From contig NZ_JASZYB010000001.1 of NCBI RefSeq assembly GCF_030317205.1, positions 1,922,001-1,986,000 on the forward strand: 64,000 nt of DNA, written 5' to 3'. The position numbers and the translations under genes are program-made. The notes beneath the pieces were generated by a model. That model saw only the letters and a program-made list of their open reading frames with translations. It searched no databases and had not been told where the DNA came from. Below, piece by piece: positions 1 through 10,595 of this stretch (the stretch's first letter is position 1; each line of letters opens with the position of its first letter). This DNA is from Variovorax sp. J2L1-78. GTDB taxonomy: Bacteria > Pseudomonadota > Gammaproteobacteria > Burkholderiales > Burkholderiaceae_C.

Positions 1-340
1 CGGCATTGACGACCACCGCCGCCGTCTCGACCGCCTCCAGCGCCGGCAGGCTCTGGCCGAGAAAGTCGGCGCCGCCGGGCGTGTCGATGAAGTGGATGCG
101 CGTGCCGGCATGCGTGAGGTGCATCACCGATGCGTTGAGCGAGTGCTGCATGCGGCGCTCGAGCGGGTCGTGGTCGCTGACGGTGCTGCCGCGCTCGATG
201 CTGCCGCAGGCCCCGATGGCGCCCGCCTTGTACAGCAAGGCCTCGGCGAGGGAGCTCTTGCCGGCGGCCGCGGCGCCGACGAGCGCCAGCGTTCGCACTG
301 CTTCCATTTCGGCCGTGAGGCCGTTCGATCGGCTTGGCAT
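1..340 (-). CDS. Elongation factor G-like protein, N-terminal part (cut by window edge)
   Basis: Only the first 113 codons are present; the gene runs off the left edge. The N-terminus carries a P-loop (GAAAAGKS, about residues 22-29) and a G3-type motif DTPGG about 65 residues later, the G1/G3 spacing of translational GTPases. The divergent P-loop and the ERGSTVSDHDPLE stretch in the switch I/G2 area fit the EF-G-like branch (FusA paralogues of unclear role) rather than the canonical ribosomal translocase. The ATG is supported by AAGGAG 8 bases upstream. The classification is from family recognition on a partial protein. Confidence 0.75.
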   Translation of the reverse strand, partial: MPSRSNGLTAEMEAVRTLALVGAAAAGKSSLAEALLYKAGAIGACGSIERGSTVSDHDPLERRMQHSLNASVMHLTHAGTRIHFIDTPGGADFLGQSLPALEAVETAAVVVNA

Positions 341-529
341 GGAAGGACTCCTTTGCGCGTTCGCAAGGTCGGCCCGGCGGCCCCAAGGGCTCGGGTGTTG
401 CGCGCTAACGCCGGACCAGCGTACGGGATTGGCCTCGCCGATGCAAGTCATCACAGTGACCGCGCAAGCTTTCGACAGCCCTCACAAAGGTCGCGCGCCG
501 CAGTGGCGCCCTCGCAAGCCGCCGCGCGC

Positions 530-2932
<2,403 letters not shown>

Positions 2933-3067
2933 CGGGGAGTGTTCTGTGAGACCTGGAAGGCGGCCTCGGCCTTCGGGCCTGCGGAGGGCAACCCGCGATT
3001 GTAGGCGGCCGGGTCGTTTCTGTCGCCCCTGACCGAGTGTCCCGCGCCGACACAGGTCTTGATTTGT

Positions 3068-3080
3068 TTGACTTTGTCAA
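3068..3080. promoter_or_regulatory. Candidate MarR operator TTGAC-TTT-GTCAA
   Basis: A perfect inverted repeat with 5-bp arms and a 3-base spacer lies 23 bases upstream of the ATG of the MarR-GNAT gene. MarR proteins typically bind short dyads of this kind (TTGnC...GnCAA) in their own promoters. The position suggests autoregulation and possibly control of ygiQ on the other strand. The binding protein is inferred from proximity. Confidence 0.5.
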
Positions 3081-3102
3081 CTTTCTGACCACAGAATCGC
3101 CG

Positions 3103-4044
3103 ATGTCCGACGCCACCCTGCCCGCCTCTGTCGCACCCGAAGCCGTCAAGGCGGTGCGCCGCTTCAACCGCTTCTTCACACGCCGCATCGGCGTGCTCGA
3201 GCCGTACCTGGGCAGCGCGCTGTCGCTGACCGATGTCCGCGTGCTGTACGAACTGGCCCACCGGCCGGGCGTCGTGGCACGCGACCTGATGCACGAGCTG
3301 GGGCTGGACGCGGGCTATCTCAGCCGCATCCTCAAGCGCTTCGAGGCCGACGGCTGGCTCACGCGCAACCCCAGCCCCGCGGATGCGCGCCAAAGCCTGC
3401 TGGCGCTGACCGAGGCCGGTCACGCCGCCTTCGCACCGCTGCAGCAGCGCTCCCGCGACGAAGCGGCCGCCCTGCTCCGGCCCCTGCCGGCCGGCCCGCG
3501 GCAGCAACTGGTCGACGCCATGGCCCGGGTCGAAGCACTGCTCGCCGACGCGCCGACGGCCTCCCGCCAAGTGATGTTGCGCGATCCGGTGCCGGGCGAC
3601 ATCGGCTGGGTCGTGCAGCAGCACGGCGCGCTCTACGCCCGCGACTACGGATGGGACATGCGTTTCGAGGCACTGGTTGCCGGCATCGCGGCCGACTTCG
3701 TGCGCAAGTTCCAGCCCGACTGGGAGAAGTGCTGGATCGCCGAGCTCGACGGCGAGCGGGTCGGCGCGATTTTCTTGGTGCGCAAATCGGCCACCACGGC
3801 GCAGCTGCGGATGCTCATCCTCACGCCCCAGGCGCGCGGCCTGGGCCTGGGGGCCCGGCTGACCGATGAATGCATCGCCTTCGCGCGCGCCAAGGGCTAC
3901 CGGAAGATGGTGCTGTGGACCAACAGCTGCCTCACGGCGGCGCGCGCGATCTACGCGAAGCGCGGCTTCCGGCTGGTCAAGTCCGAGCCCTACGAGGGCT
4001 TCGGACAGCAGCTCGTCGGCGAGACCTGGGAACTGCGGCTGTAG
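3103..4044 (+). CDS. MarR-family regulator fused to GNAT N-acetyltransferase
   Basis: A 313-residue two-domain protein. Residues 1-150 form a MarR winged helix (SLTDVRVLYELAHRPG, then GLDAGYLSRILKRFE as recognition helix and wing). Residues 155-313 form a GNAT acetyltransferase with the acetyl-CoA loop LTPQARGLGLGARL and a C-terminal YAKRGFRLVKSE strand. MarR-GNAT fusions are a known architecture that joins DNA binding with acetyl transfer; the substrate is unknown. The chosen ATG lies 66 bases inside a longer open frame, because that frame's extra residues would be encoded by the palindromic operator and look non-coding. It is convergent with the dehydrogenase gene, with only 7 bases between stops. 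Confidence 0.88.
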   Translation: MSDATLPASVAPEAVKAVRRFNRFFTRRIGVLEPYLGSALSLTDVRVLYELAHRPGVVARDLMHELGLDAGYLSRILKRFEADGWLTRNPSPADARQSLLALTEAGHAAFAPLQQRSRDEAAALLRPLPAGPRQQLVDAMARVEALLADAPTASRQVMLRDPVPGDIGWVVQQHGALYARDYGWDMRFEALVAGIAADFVRKFQPDWEKCWIAELDGERVGAIFLVRKSATTAQLRMLILTPQARGLGLGARLTDECIAFARAKGYRKMVLWTNSCLTAARAIYAKRGFRLVKSEPYEGFGQQLVGETWELRL

Positions 4045-4051
4045 CGCAGGC

Positions 4052-4834
4052 TTATTCCATGCTCCACCCGTGGCTCACGATGAGCGACTGGCCCGTCAAC
4101 GCATTGGTCGGGAACGCGGCGAACAGCAAGGCCACGCGCGCGACATCGTCGGTCGTCGTGAATTCGCCATCGACCGTGTCCTTGAGCATCACGTTCTTGA
4201 CGACCTGTTCCTCGGTGATGCCGAGGGTCTTGGCCTGCTCGGGAATCTGCTTCTCGACCAGCGGCGTGCGCACGAAGCCCGGGCAGATGACATTGGAGCG
4301 AACGCCGTACTTGGCGCCTTCCTTGGCCACGGTCTTCGAGAGGCCGATGAGGCCGTGCTTGGCCGTCACGTAAGGCGCCTTCAGCACCGACGCTTCCTTG
4401 GAATGCACCGAGCCCATGTAGATCACGCTGCCGCCGCGGCCTTGCGCGTACATGTGCTTGAGGCAGGCCTTGGTCGTGAGGAAGGCACCGTCGAGGTGGA
4501 TGGCGAGCATCTTCTTCCAGTCGGCGAAGCTGAATTCCTCCACCGGGTGGACGATCTGGATGCCGGCGTTGCTCACCAGGATGTCGATGCCGCCGAAGGC
4601 CTTGGCCGCCTCCTCGACGGCCGCGTCGACCTGCTCTTCGCTGGTGACGTCGACCGCCACGCCGATGGCCTGCGCACCCTTGGCCTGAAGCTCGGACGCC
4701 GTGGCATCGGCCGCGGCCTTGTTGAGGTCGGCGATCACGATCTTCGCGCCTTCCTGCGCGAACAGGAGCGCGATTTCCTTGCCGATGCCGCTGGCCGAGC
4801 CGGTGATGAAGGCGACCTTGTCCTTGAGTTGCAT
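4052..4834 (-). CDS. hbdH: 3-hydroxybutyrate dehydrogenase
   Basis: A 260-residue classical short-chain dehydrogenase. It shows the cofactor motif TGSASGIG (residues 11-18), the NAG motif (SNAGIQ), catalytic Ser and YVTAKHG (Tyr-x3-Lys), and the C-terminal [15 protein letters not shown] that is diagnostic for D-3-hydroxybutyrate dehydrogenase. It oxidises 3-hydroxybutyrate to acetoacetate with NAD in polyhydroxybutyrate breakdown. The start is at MQLKDKV with AAGGAC upstream; a 14-residue longer frame lacks a ribosome site. It lies downstream of the patatin gene on the same strand with a 99 bp gap, so co-transcription is plausible. Confidence 0.92.
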   Translation of the reverse strand: MQLKDKVAFITGSASGIGKEIALLFAQEGAKIVIADLNKAAADATASELQAKGAQAIGVAVDVTSEEQVDAAVEEAAKAFGGIDILVSNAGIQIVHPVEEFSFADWKKMLAIHLDGAFLTTKACLKHMYAQGRGGSVIYMGSVHSKEASVLKAPYVTAKHGLIGLSKTVAKEGAKYGVRSNVICPGFVRTPLVEKQIPEQAKTLGITEEQVVKNVMLKDTVDGEFTTTDDVARVALLFAAFPTNALTGQSLIVSHGWSME

Positions 4835-4933
4835 GGGATGTCCTTGTTGACGTGAAAGGGTGTGGCCAGCGTGCAAGCCGCGTGCCGGGGATGAGAGAGC
4901 CTACGCGGCGTGCCTTTGACGAAGCTGACCGGC

Positions 4934-6142
4934 TCAGCGCGCCGCACGCACGGCTGGCAGCTGGAGCGGACGGCGCACACGGTGGGCGTTCGGCTCGGTC
5001 AGGTCGAAGGTGGTGACACCGTTGACCTGGGAGGCTTCCTGCAGCAGTTCCGGGTGGTCCAGCGTGTTGCGGATGTCGCGCAGGCCGGCCTCCCAGTGGT
5101 CTTCGACCGACGCGCGCGAGAACTCGTAGTCCTTCGATTCCAGCTCGTAGTGCTTGTCGCGGTAGATCAGGTGGACGATCTCGATCGGCTGATGCGTCAG
5201 TTCGGCGCAGATGGCGGCCACCGCCGGGTCCTTGCGCAGGCGCTCCGGCATCTTGGCCATCAGGTCGGCGATGGCCTGCTGCAGGTTCATGTTGGCGGCC
5301 ATCGCATCGGTGTTCATGCGGGTGCGGCTCGAATAGGTGATGTCCTTCTGCCGCTCCATCGCCTCGGCCAACGTACGCGGCATATCGCCATGGGCACTGA
5401 AGAGGTCGACCTGCAGCACCATCAGCGGCTCGGTGCGCGGGTGGGTGTCGAGCACGTACTGCAGCGGTGTGTTCGACACGATGCCCCCATCCCAGTAGTC
5501 CTCGCCGTCGATGTGCACCGGCGCGAAGCCCGGCGGCAGCGCGCCGCTGGCCATGATGTGCTCGGGCCCGATGCGCTGCACCGTGTTGTCGAAGTAGACC
5601 GAGTTGCCGCTGCGCACGTTGACCGCGCCCACGCTGAAGCGGATGCCGCCGTCGTTGATGCGGTCGAAGTCGACCAGCCGCTCGAGCGTGGCCTGCAGCG
5701 GCGCGGTGTCGTAGTAACTGAGCACCGGTGCCGCGCTGCCCAGCAGCAGGGCCGGAGAACGCCGCGGCTCGAAGAAGCCGGGAATGCCGAACAGCGTGGC
5801 CGCGCTCGCGCTCCACTGGTTGCGCCAGGTGCGCTCGCCGGCCCAACTCGGCAGGCGCTGCGCCGGACCGGACGACACCAGGTGCCAGAACTCCTTGAGC
5901 CGCTCGACGCGCTTCTCCGGCGGGTTGCCGGCGATGAGCGCCGCATTGACCGCACCGATCGACACGCCGGCCACCCAGTCGAGCTGCTTGTGCTTTTCGG
6001 TGACGCCGGCATAGACGCCGGCCTGGTAGGCACCGAGTGCGCCACCGCCCTGCAGCACCAGGGCGCGGCGCGCCTTCGTGATGTCCAGGCGCGAGGCCGA
6101 TCGGCGGGTCTTCGGGCGGGGGGTGGAGGTCATGCCTGACAT
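4934..6142 (-). CDS. Patatin-like phospholipase with C-terminal DUF3734
   Basis: A 402-residue protein with the patatin oxyanion loop GGGALGAYQAG (residues 32-42), nucleophile motif GVSIG (Ser61) and the dyad region DGGIVSNTP near residue 217. The C-terminal third matches the DUF3734 extension often found in bacterial patatins. Such genes frequently sit beside 3-hydroxybutyrate dehydrogenase, as here, which suggests a role in membrane-lipid or polyhydroxybutyrate-granule turnover, but the substrate is unproven. An alternative ATG lies three codons in; neither has a strong ribosome site. There is no signal peptide, so it is probably cytoplasmic. Confidence 0.88.
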   Translation of the reverse strand: MSGMTSTPRPKTRRSASRLDITKARRALVLQGGGALGAYQAGVYAGVTEKHKQLDWVAGVSIGAVNAALIAGNPPEKRVERLKEFWHLVSSGPAQRLPSWAGERTWRNQWSASAATLFGIPGFFEPRRSPALLLGSAAPVLSYYDTAPLQATLERLVDFDRINDGGIRFSVGAVNVRSGNSVYFDNTVQRIGPEHIMASGALPPGFAPVHIDGEDYWDGGIVSNTPLQYVLDTHPRTEPLMVLQVDLFSAHGDMPRTLAEAMERQKDITYSSRTRMNTDAMAANMNLQQAIADLMAKMPERLRKDPAVAAICAELTHQPIEIVHLIYRDKHYELESKDYEFSRASVEDHWEAGLRDIRNTLDHPELLQEASQVNGVTTFDLTEPNAHRVRRPLQLPAVRAAR

Positions 6143-6180
6143 TGGACACCAAGCCGCCTGCCGATGGCATCATCCCGCGC

Positions 6181-6723
6181 ATGAACCCACAGCCCTCCCC
6201 CGACGATGTCACGCGCTTCTGGCGAGACGCCGGCCCCCAGCGCTGGTTCAAGAAAGACGCCGCCTTCGACGCGGATTTCAAGGCGCGCTTCGAAGGGGCG
6301 CACCACGCGGCCGCGACCGATGCGTTCGACGACTGGGCGTCGGCGCCTGATGGCGCCCTCGCCCTGCTGATCCTGCTCGACCAGCTGCCGCGCAATGCCT
6401 GGCGCGGCAGCGGCCACATGTTCGCGACCGACGGCAAGGCACTGGCCGTGGCCCGTGCCGCCGTCGACGCCGGTTTCGACCGCCGGATCGACGATGCGCT
6501 GCGCGCCTTCTTCTACATGCCCTTCATGCATTCCGAGTCGCTCGCCGACCAGGAACGCTGCGTCGAGCTCTGCGCCGACCTGCCGGACAACCTTCGCTTC
6601 GCCATCCTGCACCGCGACATCATCCGGCGCTTCGGCCGCTTTCCGCACCGCAATGCCGCGCTCGGGCGAACGACGACGCCGGAGGAACAGCGCTTTCTCG
6701 ACGAGGGCGGCTTCGCGGGCTGA
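6181..6723 (+). CDS. DUF924 family protein
   Basis: A 180-residue soluble protein with the family hallmarks: an N-terminal FWRDAGPQRWFKKDAAFD block, LILLDQLPRNAWRGS in the middle, AFFYMPFMHSE, and a terminal HRDIIRRFGRFPHRNAALGR. The family has an alpha-helical, TPR-like fold and no assigned biochemical role. The gene is divergent from the patatin gene with 38 bp between starts, and its 3' end faces that of yihY. Confidence 0.88.
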   Translation: MNPQPSPDDVTRFWRDAGPQRWFKKDAAFDADFKARFEGAHHAAATDAFDDWASAPDGALALLILLDQLPRNAWRGSGHMFATDGKALAVARAAVDAGFDRRIDDALRAFFYMPFMHSESLADQERCVELCADLPDNLRFAILHRDIIRRFGRFPHRNAALGRTTTPEEQRFLDEGGFAG

Positions 6724-6737
6724 CGGCCTTCACCCCT

Positions 6738-7637
6738 TCACCGCAACGGCGTGGGCTGCTGCGGCACGTGTTCCTGGGGCTGCGGTTTGCCCCGCAGCGA
6801 GCCGTACTTATGGGCATAGACCCAGGTGAACTCCGCCCCCAGCAGGAAGATCTGGGCCGAGTAGTAGACCCACACCAGCACCACCACCAGGGAACCCGCC
6901 GCGCCATAGCCCGAGGCCACGCTGCTCTTGCCGATGTACAGGCCGATGAGGTGCTTGCCGACGGTGAAGAGCAGCGCCGTGACGCCCGCGCCCACCCACA
7001 CGTCGCGCCATTCGACCTTCACCCGCGGCATAAGCTTGTAGATCATCGCGAAGATGACGGTGACCATGCCGAAGCTGACGACGAAGTTCACGCCCTGCGC
7101 CAGCACCTCCCAGCCGCCGAAGACCGGCGCCCACCACTTGCCCAGCGCCGCGATGGCCGCGCTCGCGACCAGCGACACGATCAGCAGGAAGCCGATGCCC
7201 ATGATCATGCTGAAGGACAGCAGGCGCACGCGCAGCAGGCCGAAGACTCCGCCGCCGGTGTCGCGTGCCGGCGCCCGCCAGATGCGGTCCATCGCGTCCT
7301 GCAGTTCGCCGAAGACGGTGGTAGCGCCGACCACCAGCAGCGCCAGGCCGATCACGGTGGCGATGATGCCCTCGCGCGGCTTGTTGACCGCCTCGAGCAT
7401 GCCCTGCACCGCCAGCGCGCCCTGGGCACCCATCAGCCCCGAGAGCTGCGCGAAGATCTCGCCACGCGCTGCCTCCTGGCCGAACACCAGGCCGGCCACC
7501 GAGATCACGATCAGCAGCAGCGGGGCCACCGAGAACACCGTGTAGTAGGCCAGTGCGGCCCCCATGCTGGGCGCGTAGTCCTTCTTCCAGGAAAGGAAGG
7601 CCTGCTGGGAGAGATCGATGAGTGCACGCAGTTGCAT
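6738..7637 (-). CDS. YihY/BrkB family inner-membrane protein
   Basis: A 299-residue polytopic membrane protein with six predicted transmembrane helices and the family pattern SMGAALAYYTVFSVAPLLL near the N-terminus, TTVFGELQDAMDRIW in the middle and GYGAAGSLVVVLVWVYYSAQIFLLGAEFTWVYA near the end. YihY/BrkB proteins were once called RNase BN, a label now regarded as mistaken; their function is unknown. I chose the ATG at MQLRALIDL over a GTG 25 codons upstream, because the latter adds an Arg/Ala-rich stretch close to the divergent chromate transporter start. Confidence 0.88.
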   Translation of the reverse strand: MQLRALIDLSQQAFLSWKKDYAPSMGAALAYYTVFSVAPLLLIVISVAGLVFGQEAARGEIFAQLSGLMGAQGALAVQGMLEAVNKPREGIIATVIGLALLVVGATTVFGELQDAMDRIWRAPARDTGGGVFGLLRVRLLSFSMIMGIGFLLIVSLVASAAIAALGKWWAPVFGGWEVLAQGVNFVVSFGMVTVIFAMIYKLMPRVKVEWRDVWVGAGVTALLFTVGKHLIGLYIGKSSVASGYGAAGSLVVVLVWVYYSAQIFLLGAEFTWVYAHKYGSLRGKPQPQEHVPQQPTPLR

Positions 7638-7738
7638 GGCCGCCAGTGTGGCAGCGCGCCGGGCGCGGGCCTGTCGGCGCAGTGCCCGTGCCACCGACGG
7701 CAGCACGACCACCCCGGCCCGCCCATAATCGATCGCCT

Positions 7739-8347
7739 ATGCAGCTGCTCGCCCCGGACGCCGCCACGGCCACCGACCGCCCCCGCCCCCGATCGCCACG
7801 CGATCTCTTCGTCTCCTTCACCTGGCTGGCCCTGCAGGGCTTCGGCGGCGTGCTGGCCATCGTGCAGCGCGAGGTCGTCGAGAAGAAGAAGTGGCTCACG
7901 CCCGAGGAATTCCTGGAGGACTGGGCCGTCGCCCAGGTGCTGCCGGGGCCCAACGTGATCAACCTGTCGGTGATGATCGGCGACCGCTATTTCGGCGTGC
8001 GCGGCGCCGCGGCGGCACTGGCCGGCATGCTCACGGTGCCGCTGGTCGTGATCCTCGCGCTGGCGGTGCTGTACGCGCACTTCGCCGGTAACCCGCAGGT
8101 GGCGGGCGCGCTGCGCGGCATGGGCGCCGTGGCCGCGGGGCTGATCGCCGCCACCGGCATCAAGCTGATCCCGGCGCTGCGCCGACTGCCGCTCGGCTTC
8201 GGGCTGTCGCTGGCAATCGTCGCGGTCGTCCTCGCCGCCATTGCCTGGCTGCGCATTCCGCTCGGTTGGGTGCTGATCGTGGTGGGCGGCGTGGCCTGCG
8301 GTGAAACCTGGCGGCGCCTGCGGCCCGTGAAAGGGCCCGCGCCATGA
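7739..8347 (+). CDS. Chromate transporter, first half (short-chain ChrA)
   Basis: A 202-residue membrane protein with one chromate-transporter domain: LFVSFTWLALQGFGGVLAIVQRE, then the PGP motif (QVLPGPNVINLSVMIG) and four to six hydrophobic helices. Short-chain ChrA proteins are encoded as adjacent pairs that together replace the two halves of long-chain ChrA and insert with opposite topology. They export chromate or transport related oxyanions. It overlaps the second half by an ATGA stop/start. Confidence 0.88.
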   Translation: MQLLAPDAATATDRPRPRSPRDLFVSFTWLALQGFGGVLAIVQREVVEKKKWLTPEEFLEDWAVAQVLPGPNVINLSVMIGDRYFGVRGAAAALAGMLTVPLVVILALAVLYAHFAGNPQVAGALRGMGAVAAGLIAATGIKLIPALRRLPLGFGLSLAIVAVVLAAIAWLRIPLGWVLIVVGGVACGETWRRLRPVKGPAP

Positions 8348-8943
8348 CCATCACGATGCACTGGCACGACTGGCTGGCGCTGCTCGCGCAGTACCTGATG
8401 CTGTCGATGCTCTCGGTCAGCGGCGCGATCACCACCGTGCCCGACATGCACCGCTACCTGGTCGACCAGCACGGCTGGCTGACCGAGGCGCAGTTCACCT
8501 CGTCGGTCGCCATCGCGCAGGCGGCGCCCGGCCCCAACGTGCTGTTCGTCGGCCTGATGGGCTGGAACGTCGGGCTGAACGCGGGCGGCGGCATCGGCGC
8601 CGGTCCGCACGCCTGGCTGCTGGGCCTGTTCGGCCTGGCCGTGACCATGGTCGGCATCATGGTGCCGAGCACCACCCTCACCTACTTCGCCACCCGCTGG
8701 GGCCATCGCAACCGCGAGCGGCGCGAGGTGCGCGCCTTCAAGCAGGGCATGGCGCCGGTGGTGGTCGGCCTCTTGATCGCCACCGGCTGGGTGCTGGCCG
8801 CCGGCAACGTCACCGCCGGCGTGCCGGCCTGGCGCTTGTGGCTGCTGACCGCCGTCACCGCCCTCATCGTCTGGCGCACCCGCGTGCACCTGCTCTGGCT
8901 GCTCGGCGCCGGAGCACTGCTGGGCGCCTTCGGACTTGTCTGA
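8344..8943 (+). CDS. Chromate transporter, second half (short-chain ChrA)
   Basis: A 199-residue membrane protein with the same fold as the preceding gene: LMLSMLSVSGAITTVPDMHRY, WLTEAQFTSSVAIAQAAPGPN with the PGP motif, and VPSTTLTYFATRWGHR. The ATG lies inside the stop of the first half, so translation is coupled and the two chains probably form one transporter. Whether chromate is the physiological substrate cannot be read from sequence; no ChrB-type regulator is adjacent. Confidence 0.88.
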   Translation: MTITMHWHDWLALLAQYLMLSMLSVSGAITTVPDMHRYLVDQHGWLTEAQFTSSVAIAQAAPGPNVLFVGLMGWNVGLNAGGGIGAGPHAWLLGLFGLAVTMVGIMVPSTTLTYFATRWGHRNRERREVRAFKQGMAPVVVGLLIATGWVLAAGNVTAGVPAWRLWLLTAVTALIVWRTRVHLLWLLGAGALLGAFGLV

Positions 8944-8961
8944 CCTTCTCAGGAGAAACCC

Positions 8962-9918
8962 ATGCAACTTCGCGAACTCGGCCGCTCCGGCCTCCAGGTG
9001 TCCCCGCTGGCCTTCGGTGGCAACGTCTTCGGATGGACCGTCGACGAGGCCCAGTCCTTCCGCCTGCTCGATGCCTGGCTCGATGCGGGCTTCAACTTCG
9101 TTGACACGGCCGACGTCTATTCCCGCTGGGTGCCGGGCCACGTGGGAGGCGAGTCGGAAACGATCATCGGCAAGTGGCTGCGCCAGAGCGGCAAGCGCAA
9201 CCGCATCGTGCTCGCCACCAAGGTCGGCAAGCCGATGGGGGACGGCAAGGTGGGGCTGTCGGCGGCGTACATCCGCGAGGCGGTCGATGCGTCGCTGATG
9301 CGGCTCAAGACCGACCACATCGACCTCTACCAGTCGCACGACGACGATGCGGGCACGCCGCTCGAAGAGACGATGGAAGCCTTCGCCGGCCTCATCAAGG
9401 CGGGCAAGGTCCGCGCAATCGGCGCATCGAACTACAGCGCGCCGCGCCTGGCCGAAGCGCTGGACGTGTCCGAGCGCCTCGGCCTGCCGCGCTACGAAAG
9501 CCTGCAGCCGCTCTACAACCTGTACGACCGCGCGGTGTTCGAAGACGCCTTGGCGCCGCTGTGCCTGGAGCGCGGTGTGGGCGTGATCAATTTCTATGCG
9601 CTGGCCGCCGGCTTCCTGACCGGCAAATACCGCAGCGAGGCCGACGCGGGCAAGAGCGCACGCGGCGCCAACACCACCAAGAAGTACCTGAACGCGCGAG
9701 GCCTCCGCATCCTCGCCGCGCTCGATGCGGTGGCGGCCACGCATGGCGCGACACCCGCCCAGGTCGCCATCGCCTGGCAGATCGCGCAGCCGGCGGTGAC
9801 GGCACCGATCGCCAGCGCCACCTCGACCGCGCAGCTCGACGAGCTGACGAAAGCCGCCACGCTGAAGCTCGACGATGCATCCATTGCGGCCCTGGACGCC
9901 GCCAGTCGGGAAGGCTGA
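8962..9918 (+). CDS. Aldo/keto reductase
   Basis: A 318-residue (beta/alpha)8 reductase. The catalytic tetrad is visible: Asp48 and Tyr53 in VDTADVYSRW, Lys87 in VLATKVG, His126 in LYQSHDD. The IGASNYSAPRLAEAL segment and the C-terminal NADPH-binding region place it among AKR family members acting on aldehydes or ketones; the substrate is unknown. AGGAGA lies 11 bases before the ATG. It starts 18 bp after the chromate transporter pair, so it may be the last gene of the same transcript. Confidence 0.92.
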   Translation: MQLRELGRSGLQVSPLAFGGNVFGWTVDEAQSFRLLDAWLDAGFNFVDTADVYSRWVPGHVGGESETIIGKWLRQSGKRNRIVLATKVGKPMGDGKVGLSAAYIREAVDASLMRLKTDHIDLYQSHDDDAGTPLEETMEAFAGLIKAGKVRAIGASNYSAPRLAEALDVSERLGLPRYESLQPLYNLYDRAVFEDALAPLCLERGVGVINFYALAAGFLTGKYRSEADAGKSARGANTTKKYLNARGLRILAALDAVAATHGATPAQVAIAWQIAQPAVTAPIASATSTAQLDELTKAATLKLDDASIAALDAASREG

Positions 9919-10018
9919 CCAGTAGGCTCGCTCCGACACGGGTTGGCGCTTCCGGCGCCTGCCGGAGACGGTCGCGAAGGCTCATAGTTCCTTCATCCAA
10001 AAATTAGGAGAGAGAACC

Positions 10019-10189
10019 ATGTCCTTCGCGCTTTACATGATCGGTTTCGTGATTTTCCTGGCCGGCCTCGCCTGGGGCGCTTCGGTCGCCGGGGTGCCGA
10101 CCCTGTACATCGGGATCGGCGCGCTCGTCCTGCTGGGGATCGGCATCTTCAGCGGCGTGGGCCGCACACGCGGCAAGGACCCGTCTTGA
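10019..10189 (+). CDS. Small hydrophobic membrane protein, 56 residues
   Basis: A short reading frame with a good ribosome site (TTAGGAGAGA, 6-8 bases before ATG). The product begins MSFALYMIGFVIFLAGLAWG and has two hydrophobic helices (residues 3-22 and 27-44), then a short basic tail GRTRGKDPS. I do not recognise a named family. The strong ribosome site and the perfect terminator 27 bases after the stop support it as a real gene. Both termini probably lie on the same side of the membrane. Confidence 0.7.
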   Translation: MSFALYMIGFVIFLAGLAWGASVAGVPTLYIGIGALVLLGIGIFSGVGRTRGKDPS

Positions 10190-10215
10190 TCATCGGCCCA
10201 CGCGGCTGACGCTCG

Positions 10216-10263
10216 CCCAAGAAAAAGCCCGCCCGGTTCGACCCGGGCGGGCTTTTTCTTGGG
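10216..10263. terminator. Bidirectional rho-independent terminator
   Basis: A perfect hairpin with 21-bp arms (10216-10236 and 10243-10263) and a 6-base loop. Each arm has a GC-rich core flanked by an A-tract on one side and a T-tract (CTTTTTCTT) on the other, so it can terminate transcription from both strands. It sits between the 56-residue membrane protein gene on + and the lipoprotein gene on -. Confidence 0.93.
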
Positions 10264-10278
10264 TGCCAGAACGCCGAC

Positions 10279-10518
10279 TTACTTGGGCGCGGAGGCGGCG
10301 TTGCGTGCCGCCTCGGTGGCGGCATTGGCCGCGTCGAGGGCCGACGAGGCAGACGACGAGGGCGCAGCCGCTGGCTCGGACGAAGCCGGTGCTGCCGGTG
10401 CCGGCGAGACCGAGGCCGGCGGCGGCGTCACCACCGCGGGCGCCGGCTCCTCCTTCTTGCCGCAGGCGACCAGGGCGGCCGCGGCGATGACAGCGGCGAT
10501 CAGGACGGATTTGTTCAT
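10279..10518 (-). CDS. Small Ala/Pro-rich lipoprotein
   Basis: A 79-residue product with a lipoprotein signal: MNKSVLIAAVIAAAALVAC, lipobox LVAC with Cys19, followed by GKKEE. The mature part is low-complexity (Ala, Ser, Pro) and ends in an Ala-rich helix (ANAATEAARNAASAPK). AAGGAGACGCC precedes the ATG. A longer open frame upstream is not needed. It is probably anchored in the outer or inner membrane; the role is unknown and no domain is recognisable. Confidence 0.75.
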   Translation of the reverse strand: MNKSVLIAAVIAAAALVACGKKEEPAPAVVTPPPASVSPAPAAPASSEPAAAPSSSASSALDAANAATEAARNAASAPK

Positions 10519-10595
10519 GGCGTCTCCTTGAATGAATGCATGAACAAAAATTCTAGGAGCGCATTCCTGCATCAAAACGTGAGCGCGGCCTCGGC

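Noticed and set aside
3990..6437. 815-residue open frame on -
   Set aside because: It overlaps the dehydrogenase and patatin genes in a shifted frame and is Arg/Gly/His-rich. Both real genes have clear motifs in other frames.
7987..9939. 650-residue open frame on -
   Set aside because: Antisense to the chromate transporter and aldo/keto reductase; no domain and skewed composition.
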